Source: DMER64 sp964554535 (GTDB taxonomy: Bacteria > Bacteroidota > Bacteroidia > Bacteroidales > UBA932). From it: 64,000 bases of DNA. The DNA lies in the NCBI GenBank assembly GCA_964554535.1, contig CAZKPB010000008.1, positions 1-64,000 of the forward strand, read 5' to 3'. Positions 43,916-51,251 of this stretch are shown in pieces (position 1 is the first letter of the stretch; the number at the start of each line of letters is the position of its first letter). A program made the translations under genes and the position numbers. Under the pieces are notes generated by a model. The model searched no databases, was not told the origin of the DNA, and saw only the letters and a program-made list of their open reading frames with translations.

Positions 43916-44920
43916 ATGAACAAGATTAAAGTGGGAATTAACGGCTTTGGCCGTATCGGTCGTTTGGTTTTTCGCGCCGCCCAAGAAAGGGAAAACATTG
44001 AGATAGTAGGTATCAACGACTTAATCAGCGTTGATTATATGGCTTACATGCTCCGTTATGACACGGTTCACGGTCAATTCCAAGGCACTATCGAAGTAAA
44101 AGACGGTCAATTGGTTGTAAACGGTCACGCCATCCGCGTAACGGCCGAAAAGGACCCCGCCAATTTGAAATGGAATGAAGTAGGTGCAGAATACGTGGTT
44201 GAATCCACCGGTCTGTTCCTGACCAAGGAAAAAGCTCAGGGTCACATTGTTGCCGGTGCCAAACGCGTGGTAATGTCCGCTCCTTCAAAAGATGACACTC
44301 CTATGTTTGTGTTTGGTGTAAACCACACTACCTACAAAGGGGAACAATTTGTATCAAACGCTTCCTGCACCACCAACTGCTTGGCTCCTATTGCTAAAGT
44401 ATTGAATGACAACTTCGGTATTGTGGAAGGTCTTATGACTACCGTTCACTCTACTACCGCTACCCAAAAAACCGTTGACGGTCCTTCCGCAAAAGACTGG
44501 CGCGGTGGCCGTGCCGCTTCTGCCAACATCATCCCGTCATCTACGGGTGCCGCCAAGGCAGTTGGTAAAGTGATTCCTTCTTTGAACGGCCGTCTGACCG
44601 GTATGTCATTCCGCGTTCCCACCGTTGACGTATCTGTTGTAGACCTTACCTGCCGTCTGGAAAAAGCCGCCACTTATGATGAAATCAAGGCCGCTATGAA
44701 AGCCGCTTCTGAAGGTGATATGAAAGGTGTTCTGGGTTACACGGAAGACGCTGTCGTTTCATCCGACTTCATCCACGATGCCCGCACTTCCATCTTTGAC
44801 GCCGCCGCCGGTATTCCGTTGAATGGCAACTTTGTTAAGATTGTAGCCTGGTACGACAACGAATGGGGCTACTCCAACAAGGTGGTTGAACTGATTGAGT
44901 ATATGAGTACGGTTAAATAG
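43916..44920 (+). CDS. gapA: Glyceraldehyde-3-phosphate dehydrogenase, type I
   Basis: A 334-residue glycolytic enzyme turning glyceraldehyde-3-phosphate into 1,3-bisphosphoglycerate with NAD+ and Pi. KVGINGFGRIGRLVFRAA is the NAD-binding start, SNASCTTNCLAP holds the catalytic Cys, and the C terminus WYDNEWGYSNKVVELI is the family end. ATG 43916 chosen; 18 codons upstream in frame lie across the promoter. Codon use is strongly biased, as in highly expressed genes. A strong terminator follows. Confidence 0.98.
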   Translation: MNKIKVGINGFGRIGRLVFRAAQERENIEIVGINDLISVDYMAYMLRYDTVHGQFQGTIEVKDGQLVVNGHAIRVTAEKDPANLKWNEVGAEYVVESTGLFLTKEKAQGHIVAGAKRVVMSAPSKDDTPMFVFGVNHTTYKGEQFVSNASCTTNCLAPIAKVLNDNFGIVEGLMTTVHSTTATQKTVDGPSAKDWRGGRAASANIIPSSTGAAKAVGKVIPSLNGRLTGMSFRVPTVDVSVVDLTCRLEKAATYDEIKAAMKAASEGDMKGVLGYTEDAVVSSDFIHDARTSIFDAAAGIPLNGNFVKIVAWYDNEWGYSNKVVELIEYMSTVK

Positions 44921-44935
44921 CAGATCCCGTTCTTT

Positions 44936-44971
44936 AATAGGGTGGCTTGTACAAGTCACCCTATTTTTTTT
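44936..44971 (+). terminator. Intrinsic terminator of gapA
   Basis: Nine-base stem AATAGGGTG/CACCCTATT enclosing the palindrome CTTGTACAAG, followed by a T-run (44964-44971). Confidence 0.92.
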
Positions 44972-45028
44972 GTGCGCGCGTCACGGAATGGGCTTGTAAT
45001 ACGGGATTGTGTATGGTAATTTCCGTGG

Positions 45029-45073
45029 GTTCACCCGCGCCGTGGGCAGCAGCCCACGCGTAACACCGGCGGC
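45029..45073 (+). repeat. 45-base imperfect direct repeat, copy A
   Basis: Begins GTTCACCCGCGCCGT and ends AACACCGGCGGC; matches copy B at 45826-45870 at roughly 37 of 45 positions by eye. In copy A the centre forms the hairpin CGTGGGC-AGCA-GCCCACG (45041-45058). Confidence 0.7.
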
Positions 45074-45084
45074 ACCGAAGGTCG

Positions 45085-45250
45085 TGTGAATGGTCATTCG
45101 CTGCGGCTTGTCGCTCGAACCGCTCCTTTTAGCCGCGTCAGCGCTTCGCGCTGCCACGTCTAACGTCGGGTCTCACTCCATTACGGGCGTCAACGTCCGC
45201 TAACGCGGCCATTGCCACCCGTAACCGCCTTGCTCCATGACCATTCACAC
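45085..45250. repeat. 14-base inverted repeat pair about 140 bases apart
   Basis: GTGTGAATGGTCAT at 45085-45098 and its exact complement ATGACCATTCACAC at 45237-45250. The match does not extend on either side. Between them lie further palindromes, for example CAGCGCTTCGCGCTG. Confidence 0.7.
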
Positions 45251-45310
45251 TCCCGCCGCCTTCAGTTACGCGCGCGCTGCTGTCCACGGCGCGGGTGGGG
45301 CTCATCAAAG

Positions 45311-45375
45311 GGGTTGGGACGGAGCCGGGTGGGTTGGGACGGAACTGTCACCTGGCTCTGTCACCTGGCTCTGTC
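45311..45375 (+). repeat. Two short tandem repeats side by side
   Basis: GGGTTGGGACGGA occurs at 45311 and again at 45331 (period 20). Directly after it CTGTCACCTGGCT occurs at 45345 and 45358 with a partial third unit (period 13). Confidence 0.85.
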
Positions 45376-45613
45376 TTACTCGGACTATCTACGATAATCG
45401 CCAAAACGTCGACAAACAACGCCAAGAATGCTTTTCCTCGATCTTTGGTTTAATCTCTGCCGTCTCCGACGGGAAATAAGTGGCCGGCCCCCGGGGAGCC
45501 AAGGCCGGTTATTCCCCGCGAGAGACGGCTGTGTCCAAGTGATGGCCAAATACCGAATGTTTCTTATGCAATATGACCTATCCAAACCACAAGGCGCATT
45601 ATCACACTATATT

Positions 45614-45674
45614 GCGCTTTGTCGGCTTCAAAACCAAGCCACAAAGCGCATTAGAGGCCTGTTTCGCGCTTTGT
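45614..45674 (+). repeat. Hairpin with two alternative pairings
   Basis: GCGCTTTGT (45614-45622) and GGCTT (45624-45628) pair with AAGCC (45636-45640) and ACAAAGCGC (45641-45649): 14 pairs with one bulged C and a seven-base loop. A second GCGCTTTGT at 45666-45674 can pair with the same ACAAAGCGC. The two structures exclude each other. Confidence 0.75.
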
Positions 45675-45733
45675 GTATTGCTTTTCTGCGTTTTATAAGT
45701 CAATATAAACGGAAAAAGCGCGTTTTCCTTTAT

Positions 45734-45799
45734 TTTTGCGCTTAGTCGGCTTTGAAATTAAGTCACAAAGACCGTTTTAGTCGGCTTTTGCGCTTAGTC
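45734..45799 (+). repeat. Direct repeat TTTTGCGCTTAGTC, two copies
   Basis: Exact 14-base copies at 45734-45747 and 45786-45799, related to the GCGCTTTGTCGGCTT motif at 45614, with AGTCGGCTTT also repeated between them. Confidence 0.75.
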
Positions 45800-45825
45800 A
45801 ATTATTCATCTGCTTTTTTCCCTGA

Positions 45826-45870
45826 GTTCACCAGCGCCGTCGTCAGCAGCCTCAGCGCAACACCGGCAGC
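45826..45870 (+). repeat. 45-base imperfect direct repeat, copy B
   Basis: Begins GTTCACCAGCGCCGT and ends AACACCGGCAGC, same orientation as copy A, about 800 bases away. The perfect central hairpin of copy A is not kept here. Confidence 0.7.
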
Positions 45871-45881
45871 CTACATTCGAC

Positions 45882-45951
45882 CGTTATTGCGTCCCGGTGC
45901 AATTTCAATGTAAGTAGCTAATAAAAAGCGTTATTGCGAGCGCGAAGCAAT
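45882..45951 (+). repeat. Paired CGTTATTGCG...GCAAT palindromes
   Basis: CGTTATTGCG occurs at 45882 and 45929. Each is followed by GCAAT (45899-45903 and 45947-45951), giving two small ATTGC/GCAAT hairpins with eight- to nine-base loops. The second reads like the ATTGCGAGCG...AAGCAATC repeats common in bacterial genomes. Confidence 0.65.
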
Positions 45952-46047
45952 CTTAGTGTGTCAGGCAACAAATTTCATTAGGGTAATGGCTAGTAATCCG
46001 GGGTTATCCACTCCAGCGCCTTACATCGGCACCCGCAACACCCGACC

Positions 46048-47574
46048 TTATGCGCGTCCCCGGCCGCTCAGCAATCGCCGGGCAATGTCATTCACCGAAT
46101 CGGATATACGCCATTTGTATACGGCCAGGCAGCCCAAGGCCACCAGCACTATGGTGCGCAAGATGCCGTCAATGAGGTGCGCAGGTAGCGGATTCAGCCC
46201 TATACGCGATACCAACGGAGTGATGACAGCCCCCCACAGGGCGTTCAGACCCAGCAACCCGGCTACTATAAGCACCACTTTCCCCTGGGCTCCGCTGAAC
46301 GGATTGGTTTTCAGCTTGCTATACGCAAAGGGCAGGATAATCAGATAGTAGACAAGCGTCACCGCCAGAGTGGCCGCTGCGGCTCCGTTCATTCCCCATA
46401 CGGGAATAAGTCGGTTGTTCAGTACTATGGTTAGAGCGGTGGTAAACAGGTTAATGCACAAAGTCCAGAAATAGTACCGGGAATAGTTTAAGACAGAAGC
46501 ACCTATTGTCAGGGAAGAACTGATCAGTTTGTTCATTCCTAAGATGAGTATCACCCATTTGGCCGCCACGTAGGTCTCTCCATTGGGCAGGAACTCAAAC
46601 AGTAAATCCACGTTAATCCAGATGACAAAGAAGATAAAGGCTCCCGCCAAAAACTGGTGCAGTGACACGTCTTTACACAAACGGTTTGTCTGCTCTTGTT
46701 GCGCGTTGTTCAGGGCCAGCGAAAGCTGCGGTTGGGATATGGCTCCCAAAGAGCGGTAAGGAATCTCAATAAGCGTGGCTACATAGACCCCAATGGAAAA
46801 CACCCCTGTAAAAGCCAGACCCATTTTGGCCGAGATAAAGAGGGTGTTTACGTAGGGGGTAATGACCGATACCATGGAGGAACTTACCAGAAAGAGGGTA
46901 TAAAACAGGTAGTCCCTCCGCAACGCTTTGGTAATAAGAGAAAAATCAGGCTTGAGGGAAACCCTCTTGAGCGAAAACACGTAGATGATATTTAGCAGCG
47001 TAGCCGCTGCGTAAATCAGGCAGATGCCCCATACAAAACCGTCAATGGAAAACAAATCCAGCGCATACAGGATGTACAGCACCAGCAAAAGACTGCGGAT
47101 GCCCACTTCCCGTATCAGTTTGGGAACGGTGATGCGCATCAGTACGTTGGCGTTGGTGTCAAAAACAGCCAGATACAATAAGGCAAAGGAAAGCGGGAAC
47201 AGGGCGTAGTAGTACTTGACAAACAAAGGAGATTTCTCGGTAAAACTCCGGCATACCGGTTCCTTGAAAACCAGAAACAACAGGGAAAATATCAAAAAGC
47301 CCGCAAACGGAATGACTATTGTCCAGAAAAATACGCCGTGGTCCTTTTTATCGGCGTCTTTGAACTGCGGATAAAAACGCATCAGGGAAGAATTGGTTCC
47401 CAGTTGGGCCAGACCGGCCAGCATCACGGCCGTATCTATGAGCACCCGGGACAGCCCGATTTCTTCTGCCGTAAGGCAGCGCGTGAGCACAAAGAAAGTG
47501 GTGACAAACCCAATGGCCACGCCAATGTAGTTGACAACCGTACCCTTGATGCTTTGCCTTATGATGACCCCCAT
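46048..47574 (-). CDS. Oligosaccharide flippase (Wzx, MOP superfamily)
   Basis: A 508-residue integral membrane protein with about fourteen helices, expected to flip undecaprenyl-linked repeat units to the periplasmic face. The start IIRQSIKGTVVNYIGVAIG with a following GFVTTFFVLTRCL matches the first helices of polysaccharide-biosynthesis MOP proteins; IWGICLIY-type and PVWGMNGAAAATLAVTLVYY segments are also typical. It starts nine bases after the yfhO-like gene. No flippase is seen in the first locus (173-13003), so this one may serve one or both. Substrate unknown. Confidence 0.87.
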   Translation of the reverse strand: MGVIIRQSIKGTVVNYIGVAIGFVTTFFVLTRCLTAEEIGLSRVLIDTAVMLAGLAQLGTNSSLMRFYPQFKDADKKDHGVFFWTIVIPFAGFLIFSLLFLVFKEPVCRSFTEKSPLFVKYYYALFPLSFALLYLAVFDTNANVLMRITVPKLIREVGIRSLLLVLYILYALDLFSIDGFVWGICLIYAAATLLNIIYVFSLKRVSLKPDFSLITKALRRDYLFYTLFLVSSSMVSVITPYVNTLFISAKMGLAFTGVFSIGVYVATLIEIPYRSLGAISQPQLSLALNNAQQEQTNRLCKDVSLHQFLAGAFIFFVIWINVDLLFEFLPNGETYVAAKWVILILGMNKLISSSLTIGASVLNYSRYYFWTLCINLFTTALTIVLNNRLIPVWGMNGAAAATLAVTLVYYLIILPFAYSKLKTNPFSGAQGKVVLIVAGLLGLNALWGAVITPLVSRIGLNPLPAHLIDGILRTIVLVALGCLAVYKWRISDSVNDIARRLLSGRGRA

Positions 47575-47583
47575 AATGCCGAT

Positions 47584-50037
47584 TTATTTGACAGCTGCGG
47601 GTTTCCGTTTAAACTGTCGGTAAAGACCGACACCCATACCGGCGGCAATAAGAGCGTAAAGTACAAGGTAAAATGCAACGGAAACTTTATCCCCTTTATA
47701 TACGCTGTCCGGGCGGAATTCAAAACGCACGGTATGTTCTCCTGCCGGAATATTCAGGGCTCGCAGCACGTAGTTGACGCGGAAATGGTCTGCGCTCTGT
47801 CCGTCAATGGTGGCTTTCCAGCCGTACGGATAGTAAATTTCCGAAAAGACGGCCGTCTTGTCAAAAGCCGATTGAGTGTGGTATTCCAGGGCGTCCGGCG
47901 CATACGAGGTCAGCGTGATGGAAGCCAGTGAGTCGGGGGCACTCTCTGGGCGGATGAAGTCGGCAAAGCGCCGGTCGGTGACGGCGGTGGTACGCAGGTT
48001 GGTGGTGTTGAGGGCGTCCGACTCGGCCAATGGCGATTCCACGGGGAGGACCCGGTCTACAAACCAGGCGTTGCCGTAGCGTTGCGGGTTGACCTGGACC
48101 ACGTATTTCCCTTGCTCGTCTTGTTGTATGAGGTACTTGGTGTTGAGCATATTCATCACTTCCAGATGGCCCTGGCTCAGGTGCGCGTCAATCAGATCCT
48201 GGTAGCGGCGCAGTTTGGCGGCGTGGTAGCCTCCCACCGATTTGAGGTAGTAAGAGGTCCGGGCGTCGCTGAAAGTGTTGGTGGATAGGTTCATCACACG
48301 GAAGTAGAGTTCGGGGTCCTGCAGAATCTGTTCTTCATAAGGCAGCTTGGCAAAGTAGCTGTTGTCTTCACTTTGGCTCACAAAATGGCTGTCATTGAAG
48401 AAGCGCTTGTTCACCGGCCACATATCCACCAGTACAATTACCCCCAGGGCTATCACCAGATAAGAGAACTTCAGTCTGTCTTTCAAGTACAGGGCAATCA
48501 CCCCGGCACCGGCCAGAATGAACGCCAGTGATCGGAACGCATCGGTGCGCATCATGGATGCCCGCTCGTCCAGCACGGCGGTATAGAACCATTCCGGAAG
48601 CTGCGAAAAAGCACTATCACCGGGTCCCGTAAAATTATACATCAACGGGCCGAGGAGGGCGACCGCCAGGCACAGTCCGCCCGTAATCACCGCGCTCCGC
48701 AATACGGCCTTGCGAGCAAGCGCCTTGTCCGTGCTGCCGTCCATCAGGGCCTTGAGAGCCAAAAAGCCCAGTAGGGGCATGGCCACCTCGGCCACTACAA
48801 GAATGGACGATACGGTGCGGAACTTGTCGTAGAAGGGGAAGTAATTGTAAAACAGTTTGGTGAATCCCATAAAGTGGTAGCCCCAGGAAAGCAGTACGGA
48901 CAGCAGGACGGCGCCGGCCAGGGCCCATTTGTAGGGACCTTTGACCACAAACAACCCCAGCACAAACAGGAAGCAGACCAGAGCCCCCACGTAAACGGGA
49001 CCTGCGGTAAAAGGCTGTTCGCCCCAGTACATGGGCAGTTGTCCCACCAGTTGGCGGGCATTGCCGGCAGGTACGTCATGGGCTATCAATGCGTCGTAAA
49101 TCTTGGAGTTTTCTCCCACAGGATAGGAAGAGGCCCCTCCCATATAGTTGGGAACCAAAAGGGTAAGCGTTTCGTCAATGCCGTAGCTCCACTGGGTGGC
49201 GTATTCCAGACTCAGGCCGGTGTTGGGTTTTTCATCCTCAGCTACCTGCGTCAGTTCGGAGTGGCCGCCCCGCATGGTCTCTTTGACGTATTCGCGGTTG
49301 GAGGCCAGGGTGGAGTACCCGGTGCCCACGCCCACGCCTATGGAAAGGATAAAGAGCAACAGACCCACTCCCAAGTCCTTAAGACGTTTTTCCTTTACGT
49401 GAATGACAATTTCTGCCATTCCCATAAGACCCATCATCAGGAAAAGGTAATAGCTCATCTGCGGGTGCAACATCAGGCCCAGCGTGCTGTATACGGCACA
49501 GAGAATTACTCCGGGAATGTATTTTTTGCGGAATATGAGGTAGAAGCCCGCTATCACGGGGGCCATCAGGCCCAGGGTATCCGCCTTGGTCATATGCCCG
49601 GCCGGCAGTATGATAAAAAAGTACGAGGAAAAGGTGATGGCAATGGCGCCCACAATGGAAAGCCATTTGTTGATGCCAAAAGCGCGGAGGAGTATCAGGA
49701 ATCCTATGAAGTAACCTATGAGCAGTCCCAGGATGGAACCGAAAAACAGGTGGTTGATTTTGGCCAGAGGCGCTTTCCACGCACCGGAAGGCATACCGGC
49801 GGAAATCTGATACGTGGGCATACCGGAGAACATAGAATTTGTCCAGTATGTGCGATGGCCGGTTTCTTCACGGTAGGTGCCGATTTCCCGGGACATTCCC
49901 TGGTATTGCTTGACATCGCCTTGATAAGGCACTTTCCCGTCCAACATGGGTTTGCAGTAAACCAGGGTGATTACAATAAAAACGGCGGCTGCCACCAAAT
50001 AAGGAAGCAGGCGGCTGCATATTTTTTTGACATTCAT
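47584..50037 (-). CDS. YfhO-family membrane protein, possible glycosyltransferase
   Basis: An 817-residue protein with about a dozen membrane helices and a large periplasmic C-terminal part, as in Firmicutes YfhO, where homologues take part in glycosylating lipoteichoic acid. Seen: VYCKPMLDGKVPYQGDVKQY near the N terminus, TYQISAGMPS, LLVPNYMGGASSYPVG, and late YYPYGWKATIDGQSADHFRV and PAGEHTVRFEFRPD. I start at ATG 50037; the longer frame upstream lies across the promoter region. Proteins of this family likely move sugars from lipid carriers outside the membrane (GT-C-like). The neighbouring flippase fits this. Confidence 0.88.
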   Translation of the reverse strand: MNVKKICSRLLPYLVAAAVFIVITLVYCKPMLDGKVPYQGDVKQYQGMSREIGTYREETGHRTYWTNSMFSGMPTYQISAGMPSGAWKAPLAKINHLFFGSILGLLIGYFIGFLILLRAFGINKWLSIVGAIAITFSSYFFIILPAGHMTKADTLGLMAPVIAGFYLIFRKKYIPGVILCAVYSTLGLMLHPQMSYYLFLMMGLMGMAEIVIHVKEKRLKDLGVGLLLFILSIGVGVGTGYSTLASNREYVKETMRGGHSELTQVAEDEKPNTGLSLEYATQWSYGIDETLTLLVPNYMGGASSYPVGENSKIYDALIAHDVPAGNARQLVGQLPMYWGEQPFTAGPVYVGALVCFLFVLGLFVVKGPYKWALAGAVLLSVLLSWGYHFMGFTKLFYNYFPFYDKFRTVSSILVVAEVAMPLLGFLALKALMDGSTDKALARKAVLRSAVITGGLCLAVALLGPLMYNFTGPGDSAFSQLPEWFYTAVLDERASMMRTDAFRSLAFILAGAGVIALYLKDRLKFSYLVIALGVIVLVDMWPVNKRFFNDSHFVSQSEDNSYFAKLPYEEQILQDPELYFRVMNLSTNTFSDARTSYYLKSVGGYHAAKLRRYQDLIDAHLSQGHLEVMNMLNTKYLIQQDEQGKYVVQVNPQRYGNAWFVDRVLPVESPLAESDALNTTNLRTTAVTDRRFADFIRPESAPDSLASITLTSYAPDALEYHTQSAFDKTAVFSEIYYPYGWKATIDGQSADHFRVNYVLRALNIPAGEHTVRFEFRPDSVYKGDKVSVAFYLVLYALIAAGMGVGLYRQFKRKPAAVK

Positions 50038-50061
50038 AGAAGTGAGTTTGCTATTGTTTAA

Positions 50062-50080
50062 GCAAAAGTAATGCTTTTGC
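50062..50080. promoter_or_regulatory. Inverted repeat overlapping the -7 box of the yfhO-like gene
   Basis: GCAAAAG-TAATG-CTTTTGC. The minus-strand -7 box TACTTTTG (50063-50070) lies within the left arm, so a protein bound here could block the promoter. The divergent gene starts at 50142, preceded by TACCTTCG (one mismatch to the -7 box). Confidence 0.45.
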
Positions 50081-50141
50081 GGGAAATATGTCTGCCGCCT
50101 GTTTTTTTTGTACCTTCGTATATTAAAATGATTTTTTATCA

Positions 50142-51044
50142 ATGCGAATATCTGTTGTAATAGCAACCTATAACAGAGCCCGTTTTTTGGCAGGCCTGTA
50201 CCGCTCTGTGACAGAGCAGACCTTGCCGTCGCAAGCCTACGAAGTACTATTTATTGACAATAACTGTACCGATGAAACGCCCGGAATGGTAGCGTTTTAC
50301 AAACAACAAAACCCTGCGGTGCGTTATATCAAAGAAACACAACAGGGACTTTCTTATGCGCGCAACCGCGGCATAGCGGAAGCACAGGCTCCCTATATCT
50401 GTTTTGCTGACGATGACGCCCTGCTGGACAAAGAATATCTGGAAAAAGTATGTGATTACCTGGACGCGCATCCCAATGTGTATGAAGTGGGCGGCCCCAT
50501 TCTGTTACATTATACCGGTGTGATTCCTGCCTGGGATAATCCGTATATGAACTCCCTGTTAGGCTATTTTTATCCTTCCCCGCAAGGGTATGTGTTGACC
50601 GGCAAAAACAAACGCTATCCCAGAGGTTCCAATATGGTCTTCCGCAAAGCCGCTTTTGACCAATGCGGCCTGTTTTCCACCGACCTGGGCCGTAAAGGCA
50701 CCCTGCTGCTGGGCGGAGAAGAAAAAGATATGGCTTACCGCCTGCTGGACCACCGGTTGGACGTGGCCTACATACCGGACGCTGTGGTGTACCATTTGGT
50801 ACCTCCGGAACGTACTACAGAAGACTACATCCGTCGCCAGGCCCTGGGCACTGGCGCCGGAGAACGCCACCGTACCCGCGCCATAAAAGCGGAATACCCC
50901 AAACGATTGGGGAAGGAAGCCGTCAAATGGGCAGCCACGCTGGTGTTGTGGGTAAAATATATGATTACACTCAAACCTGCAAAAGCCAATATGTTGGTAA
51001 AATTTCGGTTTTGGGTGACCAAAGGATTAACTACAGACTTATGA
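50142..51044 (+). CDS. Glycosyltransferase family 2
   Basis: A 300-residue GT2 enzyme: ISVVIATYNRARFLAGL, FIDNNCTDETPGMV, LSYARNRGIAEAQAPYICF, and the metal-binding ADDDALLD. LGGEEKDMAYRLLD matches the ED-type acceptor motif, followed by a short amphipathic end. Divergent to yfhO and first of the + strand second polysaccharide locus. Donor unknown. A 207-base hairpin-rich gap follows. Confidence 0.92.
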   Translation: MRISVVIATYNRARFLAGLYRSVTEQTLPSQAYEVLFIDNNCTDETPGMVAFYKQQNPAVRYIKETQQGLSYARNRGIAEAQAPYICFADDDALLDKEYLEKVCDYLDAHPNVYEVGGPILLHYTGVIPAWDNPYMNSLLGYFYPSPQGYVLTGKNKRYPRGSNMVFRKAAFDQCGLFSTDLGRKGTLLLGGEEKDMAYRLLDHRLDVAYIPDAVVYHLVPPERTTEDYIRRQALGTGAGERHRTRAIKAEYPKRLGKEAVKWAATLVLWVKYMITLKPAKANMLVKFRFWVTKGLTTDL

Positions 51045-51251
51045 ATTAAGTTTCGCATTTGCGAAACTTAACCTATTAGGGAACGTTAGCGACACGGCGG
51101 CTGTGCAGCCGCCCAAGCGAAGGAACTGAGCGCCTGAGCGAAGCGAAGAAAACTAGAGAACCAACGCAAGGTCGCAAGACCTTGCAAACGGTTATAAATG
51201 TTATATTAACAGCAACTTATACAGGTAATTTATCTTGCGAAACTTGAATTT
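51045..51251 (+). other. Intergenic region with three perfect hairpins, possible structured RNA leader
   Basis: No gene is seen. Hairpin 1: TTAAGTTTCGC-ATTT-GCGAAACTTAA (51046-51071), starting right after the upstream stop. Hairpin 2: GGCGGCT-GTGC-AGCCGCC (51096-51113). Hairpin 3: GCAAGGTC-GCAA-GACCTTGC (51166-51185), closed by a GCAA tetraloop. The right arm motif GCGAAACTT of hairpin 1 recurs at 51237-51245, just before the next ATG, so the left arm could instead pair there. No T-run follows any stem, so they are not classical terminators. Confidence 0.65.

Larger units (their letters stand above)
44972..46047. other. About 1.1 kb without a convincing gene, rich in repeats and hairpins
   Basis: No open frame here has a recognisable protein. 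Frames at 45237-45479 and 45428-45745 look like chance frames across repeats. The stretch holds a GC-rich left part with palindromes and tandem repeats, and an AT-richer right part with a repeated GCGCTTTGT/ACAAAGCGC motif. It lies between the gapA terminator and the 3' end of the flippase gene on the opposite strand. It could be a degraded mobile element, a structured RNA locus or a recombination scar. Confidence 0.6.

Noticed and set aside
45237..45479. 80-residue frame in the gene-free region
   Set aside because: Runs across tandem repeats and palindromes, no domain, no promoter box before it.
45614..45674. Intrinsic terminator
   Set aside because: The stem is strong but no T-run follows, and no gene ends just before it.
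45428..45745. 105-residue frame in the gene-free region
   Set aside because: Overlaps the hairpin repeats; arginine- and cysteine-rich chance composition, no family.
44972..46047. CRISPR array
   Set aside because: Repeats are imperfect, of different kinds and irregularly spaced; no constant repeat-spacer pattern and no cas genes.
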